The notes under the pieces: generated by a model
The model's input: the letters and a program-made list of their open reading frames with translations, nothing else
The model's database searches: none
What the model was told of the DNA's origin: nothing
Shown: piece after piece, positions 21,176 to 31,290 of the stretch
How the letters are laid out: every line of letters starts with the position of its first letter
Position numbering within the stretch: the stretch's first letter is position 1
Program-made: the position numbers and the translations under genes
Assembly: GCA_003427395.1 (NCBI GenBank)
Contig: BFEA01000055.1
Span: 489,533 to 553,532 of the forward strand
Source: Chara braunii
Lineage: Eukaryota > Streptophyta > Charophyceae > Charales > Characeae
Length of the DNA stretch: 64,000 bases
Direction of reading: 5' to 3'

Positions 21176-22170
21176 TTTTAGGACAAGGCTCCAATCTACT
21201 CGTGGGGAACAGCACGTGTTGGGAACCGGGCCCAGCGTCCCATATGGAAATTTACATAGAATTTTAAAAATTTGAGATATCGGGGCCATTACCCGGCTTC
21301 TACGAATCCCCCTCGGCGGCGGCCATCCGCGGACAAGTCCGCGAACGCGGCCTAGGCCGCGACCCCGCGGACGTGTCCGCGATCCGCAGCGATGAAAAAA
21401 AAAAAAAAAAAAAAAAATTCTGAAAANAAAATATGTTATGCAGAAAATATACTGAACAACTTTTGCCCTGTGGTCATATCCAAAAACGTTACTGAATTTA
21501 AAATAAAAAATCACGTACGTTTCATTTTTTTTTTTGCAAAAAAAACAAACAAACAGCTTTTGCCTCAGAAAAATTAGTTGTTGAATTTTTAAAATTCGAA
21601 GACGAAGTTCAAAAATAAAATTAAAAAAAATTGCGCAATTTAGATCTCGAAAAGATCTACAACCACATATTTTTTGTTGTTTTTTTTTATAAATTTTAGA
21701 GGTCACAAAAAATTCCTGAAAGTCGCGGCCGCACCCAACCGCGGTCGGAGCCGCGACGGCCGTGATCACGTCCGCCCTCCGAGCTTGACCCCGCGGATGC
21801 GTCCGCGGGTGTTTCATAGCCCGACTTTGGCTACGAAAATTTTGAACGACTTAAAAAATTATTACGACAAACTTCAGAAAAAGGATCTCCACAACGAAAC
21901 ACGCCACCACAGAGGTCCTACAAATGCTCAAGACCCTGTGTATCCCTAGCAACCCTTCTAAAGCTCTCGCACACTGTCTTACTCCCTGCCGGGCTCTTCC
22001 AGGCCATACAGGGCAACACGACTCACCCCAGCTCCGACCAGCATCGTCCCAGCAGCAACCCTTGGTTGTCCCTTGGAATGCCCACCCCAAAGCATCCCCA
22101 GATCTCTCTACCAGGCCTCACACTCCTGCATCAGCAGGTTACAGGGCAACACCCCAGCACCGGCCAGCGT
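21176..22170 (-). mobile_element. short retroposon with shared tail, minus strand, split by an hAT-like insert
   Basis: On the minus strand the body (21,820-22,170, sharing blocks with 8,340-8,450 and 45,440-45,690) leads into the common tail at 21,180-21,299, beside the gap. The two parts are separated by a 520-bp insertion flanked by an 8-bp duplication, so this retroposon predates that transposition. The body contains a partly duplicated GGCAACAC/GTTACAGGGCAACAC block. Confidence 0.65.
21300..21819. mobile_element. hAT-like non-autonomous element inside a retroposon
   Basis: CCCGGCTT (21,292-21,299) and CCCGACTT (21,820-21,827) flank it as an 8-bp target-site duplication with one mismatch. 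The ends are similar in inverse (CTACGAATCCCC versus CTATGAAACACCC). GC-rich subterminal blocks with repeated CCGCGGAC/GTCCGCGG motifs enclose an AT-rich core. The core's ATATGTTATG and ACAACTTTTG blocks recur in the element at 32,005-32,828. There is no transposase frame. Confidence 0.7.
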
Positions 22171-22280
22171 CCTTTTTTTTTTTTTTTTGAGAAAAGGGCC
22201 CAGTGCCCAAGTCTCAAATTATGAATTTGATTACAACATTTAACCACACACCTCTTCCCATTAGGGTTGGAAGAGCCTCA

Positions 22281-23066
22281 GCCAATGCTCCCCTGGAGAC
22301 AGCTTCCCTGTATAACACCATTGTAGTATAATCACGGGGCATTGATTGCTTCCCCAGTGAGGAAGGATTAACCCCGCTTTGTGCTAAATCAAACTCTGCC
22401 CTACTCGCCTCCTCAATTATCCAGTACACTCTTATGCACAGTGAGGAGTCGGGAAGATACAAATAAGGCAGAGAGATTAATAACAGGGCAAGCCAGTTTA
22501 GTAGTTTAGTAGTTTGTCGATAGTTGCGATGAGCTTCCCCCCATGATCCTAATTAGCCACTTAACCACTCAAGTTGGGAAGGCTCTGTTGCAGAAAATTC
22601 AAACGAAATACCCACGTGGCAGAAGAGAAAACAATCGCATACTCCTGGTGCCTAACACCACTGCAACTCCTCAGCCACTACTCCCCTGGAGATAGCTTTC
22701 CTGTATAACACAAACATAGTGTAATCACGGGGCATTAATTACTTCCCCAATGAGGAAGGATTAACCCCGCTTTGTGCTGAATCAAACTATGTCCTACTCG
22801 CCTCCTCAATTATCCATTACAATCTTCTGCAAAGTGAGGAGTAGGGGAGATACATATCAGGCAAAGAGATTAATAATCGGGCAAGCTAGTTTAGTAGTTG
22901 AGTAGTTTATCAATAGTTGCGATGAGATTCCCCCCACGATCCTAATTAGCCACTAACCACACAAGTGGGTAAGGCTCTGTTGCGTAAAGTTCAAACGAAA
23001 TACCCACGTGCCAGGAGAGAAAACGATCGCAAACGCAGCCCTAGTGCCTAACACCACAGCACCTCC
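22281..23066 (-). repeat. tandem duplication, period 393 bp
   Basis: 22,281-22,673 and 22,674-23,066 align throughout, sharing the CTCCCCTGGAGA block, the AATCACGGGGCATT block and the TTAACCCCGCTTTGTGCT block. The duplication lies in the 3' region of the gag-like element and is not seen in the copy near 42.1 kb. Confidence 0.85.
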
Positions 23067-23405
23067 TACCCCACCACGTGGTGGAAACCTATGTTTGTTG
23101 CAAGAGGGTATGTGCCCACCAGAGAGCCTGATGAATCGAAAGTGCGCTCGAGTGGGAGAAATTGAAAAAGGTCAAATCGCAATACCTACATGGCAGGGCT
23201 CAAAACAATCTCACAAACAGCTCTGGAGCCGATCCTCATAACACCCCCTGCTCTGCCACATGGTGAAAATCGTGCTCAAGTAGGAAAATTGAAAAAGGTG
23301 AAACCACAATAGCCACGTGGCAGGGGTCACATCAATCACCCAGACATCCCCGGTGTCGATCCTCACAGCACCACCTGCCCTGCCACGTGACCAAAACCTG
23401 TGTTT
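22990..23405. repeat. degenerate tandem repeats with CACGTG-containing boxes
   Basis: Units of roughly 125 bp recur, each with a CCACGTGGCAG-like box, an AAACAATC block and a CACCWCCTGCYCTGCCACRTG block. Copies start near 23,003, 23,185 and 23,312, with a related one at 22,612. The palindromic CCACGTGG resembles a G-box, but here it simply tracks the repeat. Confidence 0.65.
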
Positions 23406-24029
23406 ATAGCATCGTAAAAAAAGTGAGATTCGCCGATTCCACGTGGCAAATTGTTGTTCAAACACATAAGCAAGCCTTACCCACCCTGTTCCCAGAATCA
23501 GATGCGGCAAAGCTAGCCTATCACATGCAGCCATATCCTACCCCTTCGCGCCACCAACCCACTCCTTGCTCCCCCACACCCCCTCCCAGTTTACCAATCA
23601 ATCCATCCACCCTGTCCACTCGGCCCTCCCCCCAATCAACACCGGAAGAGCGAAAAAAGGAATACAAGAGGGGAAGGAGGAGGAGGGGGGGGAGGGAAAG
23701 CCCAGTCGCACTTGCCACGGCGTTGTTATTGGAGTTGTTGTAGTCGGTGTCACTCTCGGGCACGCACAAACTCAGGAGTGTCGTCGAAATTGTTGAAATC
23801 GTAGTTGCTGAGTGCTGCGTTGATTCAGTTATTGACATCGCCCCAATGAGCACTGGAGTAGCCGCCGTTTGTGTTCGATGTTGTTGTTGTTGTTGATGAT
23901 GTTGTCGTTGCCGGTAATGCAGACTCCCCTAAATAAGCAATGACAAGATTGGAAACATCAGCCTCCTGCCACGCTTCACTCGTCGGCCTCACTTTCAACG
24001 CTTACAAGATTGGAAACATCAACTGGATA

Positions 24030-24340
24030 GTCTCCAGTTGATGGAACTTATTCTCCAACCATGCAGCCAGGGCAGATCCCCCCCAATCCACCACCGGCCA
24101 GGCCCGTGCCACGGAGGACAGGACTATGGCAATCTGCTGCATGCTTCGTTGTGTGTCTTCCAGTTCAGACAGTTACCCATATGCCCGTTACTGGAGATCC
24201 TCGGGTGAAGCCATCTCCTCCAGAATCGCCACGTGTGGTGGCCCCTGCACAAGGACTCCTTCACAACGCTGACCACGAGATGCCTCCATCTCGCCCGCAC
24301 CTTCACCTGCCTCGTTAGTCAAGCCCAGTTGATCCATCGC
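24030..24340 (-). pseudogene. gag-like ORF remnant
   Basis: The minus strand aligns with the coding segment at about 40,530-40,800. Matching stretches include ELEDT, a Met-rich helix, ARAWPVVDWGGS and AAWLENKF. At least two in-frame stops interrupt it. The function of the parent family is unknown beyond its position in a retroelement. Confidence 0.6.
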
Positions 24341-24854
24341 TGGCTGACCCACTAGCAACCTCCGGTGATGACATCAACGCGTTTTGTCTTCCTCGGTAAT
24401 ACCGAGGCATCGGGTCTCGAGACCACCGGGCCTGCCGGCCAGTACACTCCCCCTGCGCTCGCGCTCTGTACTACCAATGACAAGCTATAAGCCTATCATA
24501 AGGAGCATTTTTGAAAACGAAACCAAACCGCACCGGCCAGCGTCGTTGTGGCATCGAACCGCCGTAGATCACTGAGTATATCAGCAATGGAGCCATCTAA
24601 GATGAGTTGCTTCATTCTAAGAACCAGCACTAAGCAACATTTGTCTATGCTGTATTGAGTTTAAACTAATGATGCATAACCTCTTTCTTCGCTAGCAACT
24701 CTGCTAGTGAGGGCAGTAACGTAGCCCTCCTTGGCCGGTTGGGGGGGGGGGGGAAGGGAGATTGAGCGAAAGGACAGATGAGGGGAAATGGTGGGGAGGA
24801 GGGGAGGGAGAGTTTGGTGGAAAGGTGCAGGGTGTAGGGGGGAAGGGGGTTACA
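24341..24854. other. gene-free sequence with G-rich run
   Basis: A run of about 13 G at 24,740-24,755 and purine-rich sequence precede the LINE 3' end. No gene was recognised. Confidence 0.5.
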
Positions 24855-24858
24855 TTAC

Positions 24859-26156
24859 TTAAGACAGTGGAAGACAGTTAGTCATAGCTGAGGACAAAGT
24901 CTGTTGGTTGATGGACAACTTGAAAGTGGTGCGTTGGTAGTCTTTTCCACAGCCTCTCGGAGAGAAGTCAGGGATGCCATGTAAGGGAGTTATCGTCGTT
25001 GAGACTGCAGAGTCTCTGTTTTGGGTCAGTCCATGTCTCCGTGAAACTGTTTCGTAGTCTTTGGCTTTTCTCACTGTCCGGCTCGGTACCCATTTTGTCC
25101 TGCAGCTCTTTCCATGCTGCCTGCGTATAAGATGAGATCATGTCAATTATCGTTGAGCGGGCTTGCATGAAGCCATAATTATGTTGTTTTCTTTCGTAGG
25201 AGCAGCGCATCCTCCAGGCTGCCATGAGCACGGTTAGTCTGGAGTATGTGAAGAGATTGGTCATGAATGGTTTCCAATCTCTAGCCTCCATCGGGGGAGC
25301 TCCTAGAAGGAGGGTGGACACTTCCCAGGGGAGGTGGTGATCTGTAAAATAGTGCCACGCTGCGTCCCACCACCTCCACAGTTGGAGCACCATGGAGCAA
25401 TCCAACAAGCAATGCTCTAGGGTAGCTCTTCTGTTGGGAGATGAGTTGGAGTAGTAAGAGCACAGTGGGGAGAGCAGGCCTTTTTCTTCGAGGTCAGTCT
25501 GTGATGTGATCCAATTCGAGGTAGGCAGGCACCTATGTATGATTTGCCACTGAAGGGCTCTATGGCAGTCGGTCGAATGTGTGAGAACGCAGACCACCAA
25601 AAGTGTCTGAAGTCGTGTGGCCCCAGTGGGGAGTCCATCTCCCAACGCTTGGTTATTTGGTCAGTGACCCTGACTGATTTTCGTGCTACTCTATAACCCT
25701 TCTTCACCGTGTATTGCCACAAGGACATTATTTGGGATTCCCCCCATGTCCCGTCCCATTCTGCTGGGTCGAATGGGAAATGGTGCAACGAGGTGAAGGG
25801 TTCATATTGAAATAAACCGTTGTTTTGGTTCCCTACCACTCTAATTTTGGTGAGGGAGAACGGTGGTAGCTGTGTCCAACTCCTGACGATGTAGAGCTGA
25901 CCATCTAGCCCCTGGCAGGCTCGGACAGTGAAGCTTGATGATCTCCTGTGTCAAGCACTCTATACAAAAACATGGGTAGGGCCAAGGACTCCGTCGTCAC
26001 CACCCAGTCATTTTCGTTGAGGCAGGGGCCTTGTTTCAAGGTTCGGATCCATGCTAGCGAGATCGATTCTTGGATTTCTTGTAGACCTTGGACTATGTTT
26101 GTGATCTGGTCGGTCCTGGCCATGAGATCGTCAAGTGGATGCCATGAGCAAGCCAT
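24859..26156 (-). pseudogene. LINE ORF2 C-terminal region with zf-RVT domain
   Basis: Frames at 26,156-25,905, 25,839-25,417 and 25,645-24,968 together give the post-RT connector (NENDWVVTTE, YRVARKSVRVTDQITKRW) and a zf-RVT domain with WQIIHRCLPTSNW and LEHCLLDC. In the related plus-strand copy at 51.6 kb the zinc ligands read C-x2-C. Here the second Cys is Tyr (CSYY), a plausible single transition that would break zinc binding. Confidence 0.8.
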
Positions 26157-26157
26157 A

Positions 26158-27400
26158 TTATCTTATAAGTCCCCTACCTTGTATATTCCTTTCTTCACCC
26201 AATTTTCCACTTGGAGTTCCCCTTGAGGGAGAGGGGTAGACCCGTCCAATTTCCTCCCATTTGAGTGGTGTGGGCATTTCGGTTGGGCCCCTTTCTCTCC
26301 ATAGGGTGATCATGGTTGTCCAGCGCGGGTCCAACTTGAGGTCCCGTTTTGCGCGCCCTACAGGGGTGTCGTCTGTGTCTAAGCGGGGGCAGCGAGGGGT
26401 GGACCACCAGTTATTTATCAACCATTGGAGAGGGTGCACCGGATGGAGGGGATGAGATGGGGGGGCCAAACAGGCCAATTGAATTTGTGCGTAGGCGGCC
26501 CAGGGGATGTCATTTCCAAGAAGAAGGCGCACAAGAAATTTGAAAATAAGGGTTTTAATCTCTTCCTCCGGATCGATAATTCCCAGGCCGCCTCGGGACC
26601 TGGGTTGAACCATAGTGTCCCATGCCACTCTCTTGATTGTGTGGGTGTCATTATGGTCGTTTTTCCACAGGTAGGATGATGCCACCTGTTTGAGTTTACA
26701 GATTTGTTTATGGTTAAGTTGCCAGAACGCAACTTTGTACTATATGGAGACCAATATGACATTGTTTATTTCCAGAACTCTCCCCACTAGTGATGTATGT
26801 TTGGCATCCCAGTGAGTGAATTTCTTGATAGCAAGCTCTATAAAAGCCTCCCCATGATCTGGTGGGGGGGGGGGGGCAGGTGGGGGATGGGCCCCCAGTG
26901 GATCGACCCACCAACCTTCAGTTTTTTAGCCCCATTTAACTCTTATATCCGAGGCAATCTCAAATAGATGGATGGTGTGGGCCAATGTCTGAAAACTCTC
27001 GTAGTTTGCTTTAAAGAGCACAGTGAGATCATCAAGAAACAGATATGTGACTGAAATAAGGTGGTGGGGAATTTCTGGCAAACGAGTACGCTGGATCAAA
27101 GGGTTCGTTCTGATCATGGCTGCCAAAGCCTCCATGACAAGGACGAAAAGCATGGCGACGATCGGGTCACCTTGCCGTACCGAATGTTGGAGTTTGTGGT
27201 TGCTGTGCGGTGCTAGGTGGCTATTGAGGGTGATGTTTGTGGTTGCTGTGCGGTGGAAGACGTTGATCCATGTACAGAACCTCGGGTCAAAATTCATGTT
27301 CTTAAAGCACGTGACATTGTCCAACAAGTCTTTGTCTACGTTATCATATGTCTTCAATTTTCAAAGTCAATGAACAATATGGTCGCTTTAGCCTGCTGTT
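26158..27400 (-). pseudogene. LINE ORF2 reverse transcriptase core and thumb remnant
   Basis: Motif A is readable across a frameshift at about 27,380-27,340 (FIDFEN then KTYDNVDKDLL). Motif B follows as RQGDPIVAMLFVLVMEAL near 27,177 and motif C as YLFLDDLTVLF near 27,040, with both aspartates kept. Downstream, a frame at 26,685-26,158 continues the thumb with a KRVAWDTMVQPRSRGGLGI stretch, a standard post-RT LINE block. The enzyme would copy element RNA into DNA. This copy is broken. Confidence 0.82.
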
Positions 27401-28399
27401 GTCGTGCATACCGGATTGTTTCATTCACTAATAGGATGTTGTCTTGAATGTTTCAGTAGGACATGAACCCGGATTGATCCGAGTGGATTAGATGAGGGAG
27501 AAGATGTAACAGTCTATTAACACATGTTTTTGTTATAATATTATATAGCACAAGCAAAAGAGTGATTGGTCTGTAGTTCCGAATTTCTGACTTGTCTCTC
27601 TTTTTATAAAACAAGGTAGTTTAACTTATACCTTGCCCCATCATGCCACCGAATGTACCCTCATTAAAGATGGCGTAAGAATACAGCATGAAGTCATATT
27701 CCAAGATTAGTCAAATTTGAATCCAGAACTCTTCCGGAAATGAGTCAAATCCAAGAGTCTTTTCATCCTCCATTTTCTGAAGTGTCTGAAAGAGCTCTCC
27801 ACGCGAGAATGGGGTGTCAACAGTGGTTCTCTGGGTATGGAGAGTAGAGGGGGAGGGAGGTCATCAATGTCTCCCTTGTGTGCTCCAGTATATGGGGCTC
27901 GGTCTGCGCTATTTGTGAGGTGAAAAAATGTTTATTGTACTGGGAAGTATATTTCACAATTTTGTACGTATTGGTAGCCTAAGGTTGGGTTGCATCAAAG
28001 GGGTGATTGAGGGAAGGCACCATGTTTTGCCTACATCTAGCCTTAGCTTTGTTGAAAAAAACCTTCGTCATCATACCCTCTGTGGTATCTTTTCTTACTT
28101 TCGGCTGAAGTCTCGACTTTTGAGCCAACTCATCCAAGAATTCTTGGAGTTGAGATCTGGCTTGCTGGAGTATGTCGTAGGTTCTGGGGTCCGTCGGATC
28201 ATCATTTAGTTTGTCATCCCATTCTTCAAGTTGCTGTAGTAATCAGTCAAGGATCGCCTTGCGTTCACGGCCGTGTTGAATAGAGGTTTTTTTCACTCTT
28301 TCTCTTAGATTAGCGGTGCCTTCATTGAACCATTGGACAATTAAACCCTCTTGAGGTTTAATTGTTTTCTAGCAGGACAAAAACCCACAAACCAGCTGC

Positions 28400-29300
28400 T
28401 GAAAGGACCAGAGTTTTTACAGGGACGTGTTAAATTTGAAATAGTTGTGACCTCGTTGAATGTGCACGTGGAAAGAGATGCTTATTGCAACCATACAGTG
28501 ACCAAAGTATTTGCAGGGCGAGAAAGGAAGGATTTCGGTCGCTGTCAGCAGACCTCGAAGAGAGTCCGATATAACAAAAATATCTATTCTTGAGTTCGAG
28601 ATCAGCAACCCCCCTCGACCGGACGCATGTGTAAGCTCGGTTATTCGGATGCAACATTCTGAATGTATCTATGAGACTCATGTTTGTCATCATGTGAGCA
28701 AGCATGTGACAATATTGTCCTCTCTCAATATGAGCACCCATGCCAGTGGTGATTGAGAGGGAGACCTCCTTTCCATGTTTCAGTCAAGGGCACAGTTGAA
28801 GTCACCATACATTATTGTCAACGCATCAGAAGGAAGGTGTTGTTGGAGGGAAAGAAAGAGTTGAACTCGAAGTGTTGGGTTATTAGGGGCATATACACAC
28901 ACCACGTAGACTATTTTCGTTTCGACTGTGGCCTTTAACCAAATCCACCTACCATCGACTTTGTCCCATTCAGCCTGAATTGAAGTAAGTATTGACGAAG
29001 TGGGGAGCCATATAGCTACCCCCGTTGAGGCTAAGGATCTCATCGGGGAAGCAAAGGCTCAAACTTGGGATGCTCTGTCTTGATAGGGGGCGAAGTCCGA
29101 CAGATGGGTCTTTTGTGCCGCAATGGCATCCGGCCACTTCCCCCCCATATTTTGTGTTATCATGTTCCACATAACATTTTTCTTTTGTTTGTTTGCTGCG
29201 CCGGGTCATTGACATTTATTGATCTAATGTCAAGGTCCGCTGCAGCCAATTTTTTAGCCCAAGCTGAAGTTTTTCTGACTGGAGGTGGAGGCCGAGGGGG
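28400..29300 (-). pseudogene. LINE ORF2 endonuclease (APE-type) remnant
   Basis: The endonuclease nicks DNA to start target-primed reverse transcription. Minus-strand fragments keep SINVNDP and WPDAIAAQKTHL (family motifs around the catalytic Asn and Gln/Glu), STGVAIWL, VVCVYAPNNP, the YGDFNCALD active-site block and a SDH-like end around 28,490. The position expected to be catalytic Glu in the QETHL-type motif reads Lys. Multiple stops and shifts separate these pieces. Confidence 0.8.
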
Positions 29301-29589
29301 ACTGGGGCATCTCGGGGGTTCCGGTTGGGTGGCTCCCTATTCCTGGCTTTAGGGGTACTGCTGGCTTTGTTCCCATGGTTATAAATGTAGGGCCTCCCCC
29401 GTACTCATATGTTGCTCACAAGGGCAGGTTCCGGTGTCGATCGCATCGGTCCGGCACCGCACAGGGCAGCGCGGGACCCTCCCGGCCGCGTCACGCAGGA
29501 GTTGGTCTAAATCCTGGTCGCGAATATACGTGGAGCTTCGGCAAGCCGCTCCGGCTGAGTGCGCCAGCCATACCTCTCGCGAGCCCCTA

Positions 29590-29682
29590 CGACAGGGTAG
29601 GGCCTACGCGAGGCAGCAAGCGCAGGCTAGGTGAAGTGGCTCCTTGGTCTAGATCTTGGTGGTAGTAGCAAATATTCAAATG
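29590..29682 (+). other. large-subunit rRNA-like fragment
   Basis: 29,651-29,682 matches a very conserved large-subunit rRNA stretch as I remember it (AGATCTTGGTGG, TAGTAGCAAATATTCAAA). The roughly 60 bases before it loosely resemble the preceding variable helix. Similarity ends abruptly, so this is at most a small inserted rRNA fragment. Its source is unknown. Confidence 0.5.
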
Positions 29683-30424
29683 GGGAGGCTGTGCTGCTGC
29701 AGCCCTTGCCCTATTGCGGCATTGACCACCAACTGTCGGGCCTCGACGGGCCTGCTCACAGCCAAACCTCTCACAGCAGATCGTAAATGGTCGACGACGC
29801 GCCCGCAGTGACCCGCTACTCAGATATATTTCCCACCTCGTGGGCTGAACCACCCACTGGCCCACGCGCACGCTGTTCCCCTTGGTCTGCTTTTCAAAAC
29901 CGGTGGAATAGAGGAATTCAGTTAGCAGCCTAGCACCCCAAATACGCCAGGACCCGAGCAGTCCGAAAAGAGAAAGGAGCGTGCTCAAGGTCCTTGAATG
30001 CCGTAACGACCACATATGTCTGGCAATGTGATAACTAACACAGGCCCGTGGTTCCGACGTCGACTTCGAAATCAATCACCGCACTAAAGACCCTAGAAAG
30101 TAATAAAAGCAAACAGATAAATAAAGCAATAAAAATAAAAGTTGACGCCTCGCATTCCGCTGGCCCCCGACGCCGCGTACACCCAGGCTCCGTATGGTCG
30201 TGCCTCGCCGATAATACCTCTCGGGGTGCCGCTAACCCAAGTGAGGGCGTAAGCTTCCTCTCGCGTGCGCACCGTCAAGCGGACGAAGCCGCACTGGTGC
30301 GATTTGCGGAAGACACACCCAATACCCTTGTAAGGGTGTTTGGTATGACACCGGGATGTTGTTGTTGTTGCTGTTGTGGTCGGTTCATTTGATGTTGTTG
30401 TTGTTATTGTGAACGACTCCTCTG
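29683..30424. other. unrecognised sequence
   Basis: GC-rich, then AT-richer near 30,090-30,140. A minus-strand frame at 30,446-30,093 holds a protein-like stretch (GFVRLTVRTREEAY), but I cannot assign it. Short TTG/TTGC repeats lie near 30,360-30,415. Confidence 0.35.
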
Positions 30425-30865
30425 GTGTTGAAGTGTCAGATGGCATTCCATCAGTGTGAGTGTGTGTGTACTTGTGTGAACTTGATCCATTCCATAGCTT
30501 GGAGGATACTGGTGGCTATTTTCTTGTGGCTGTATCCGCAAGTCCTTCCTTATGCCCATATGCTCATCGTTGGGATTTCCCAACGGTTGATAGCAGGTCA
30601 GGCCGAAGATTATTCATTGTGGTATGAGCTGGAAGATGAAGTGTCCAAGATACGAGACTGTATAGGAAAATCCTTAGCACGACCAGGAGGGTTTGTTAAG
30701 ATGAAATACCTATTCGTATTTTCGGAAAATGCAACAGTCGAGGAACCACAGATCCACGTATATGGATCATCTATGAATGTTACGTATGGCTTCGGTTCAT
30801 TACCTCGTCCGCGGGATAGCCCATATATCACAAGATCCGGATGGGTTGTCAGACCTTGTGCTTAA
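30425..30865 (+). CDS. unrecognised reading frame, possible exon
   Basis: The 146-codon frame has a hydrophobic N-terminal part and a charged, soluble-looking second half from about residue 55 (AEDYSLWYELEDEVSKI onward). I do not recognise the family. An AG at a plausible acceptor (GATAGCAG) near 30,597 suggests the true exon may start there. The AT-rich stretch that follows and the next coding segment (31,291) after TTGCAG could form an intron and second exon of one gene. There is no supporting homology. Confidence 0.3.
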   Translation: MLKCQMAFHQCECVCTCVNLIHSIAWRILVAIFLWLYPQVLPYAHMLIVGISQRLIAGQAEDYSLWYELEDEVSKIRDCIGKSLARPGGFVKMKYLFVFSENATVEEPQIHVYGSSMNVTYGFGSLPRPRDSPYITRSGWVVRPCA

Positions 30866-31290
30866 GGGAAAAGGAGTGAAAATATAATCTTAGGCAAAAC
30901 GGAAAAATTTCGAACGTTGTACAAATGTAATACACAGCGGCCAATTTTTTTTTTCCCGACTATGATATTTGATGCATCGTGGGGAAGGGTTATCGATTTG
31001 AGAAAATGAAATAATTTATTGGATACAAGTTTTATTTCTTATGAAACATGTTGTGCATGTCTGTAACCGAAAACTGTAAACATATAGGGTGGAGACAAAG
31101 ATATGCAGTAGAAAGAGATGTGAGAGACAGTAGTTGCTAAGATCGGAGCAAGTAGACGATATATCGAGTATGTTTGTTGTTCTATAATTTGTGAAATTTT
31201 ATAACATGTAACAAACGTGCTGGTTTGATATATCCATGATTTAATCTAATGAAACTCGCGAATTTTGTTCGCATACGTGCTCAACTTGCA
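30866..31290. other. AT-rich, intron-like stretch
   Basis: AT-rich sequence without long frames that ends in CAACTTGCAG, a good splice-acceptor context, directly before a coding-like segment. Confidence 0.4.

Larger units (their letters stand above)
22171..24340 (-). mobile_element. retroelement with gag-like remnant, minus strand
   Basis: Read on the minus strand, a degenerate copy of the gag-like ORF of 40,485 (24,340 to 24,030) is followed by untranslated sequence. It ends in a 3' region (22,460 to 22,190) matching 42,060-42,296, including the GGGCCCTTTTCT end, and then a poly-A run (T-run at 22,171-22,187). The same order of ORF, tail and A-run at 40,485-42,320 indicates one retroelement family in opposite orientations. 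Confidence 0.65.
24855..29400 (-). mobile_element. L1-type LINE, nearly complete ORF2, dead
   Basis: On the minus strand the order is apurinic-type endonuclease (about 29,300-28,400), reverse transcriptase (about 28,350-26,200) and a zinc-binding zf-RVT domain (about 25,600-25,300). This is the L1 architecture of plant non-LTR elements. Many stops and frame shifts break it. No ORF1 is recognisable at its 5' side, and the 3' side ends in purine-rich sequence on the plus strand without the shared tail. Confidence 0.85.

Noticed and set aside
20136-21215. Long apparent frames across the 890-N gap (similarly at 48.5-49.6 kb)
   Set aside because: They consist mainly of undetermined residues and microsatellite-coded Leu-Ser or Arg-Glu repeats.
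22990-23405. CACGTG boxes as a cluster of G-box regulatory sites
   Set aside because: They recur with the tandem repeat period and no gene is adjacent.
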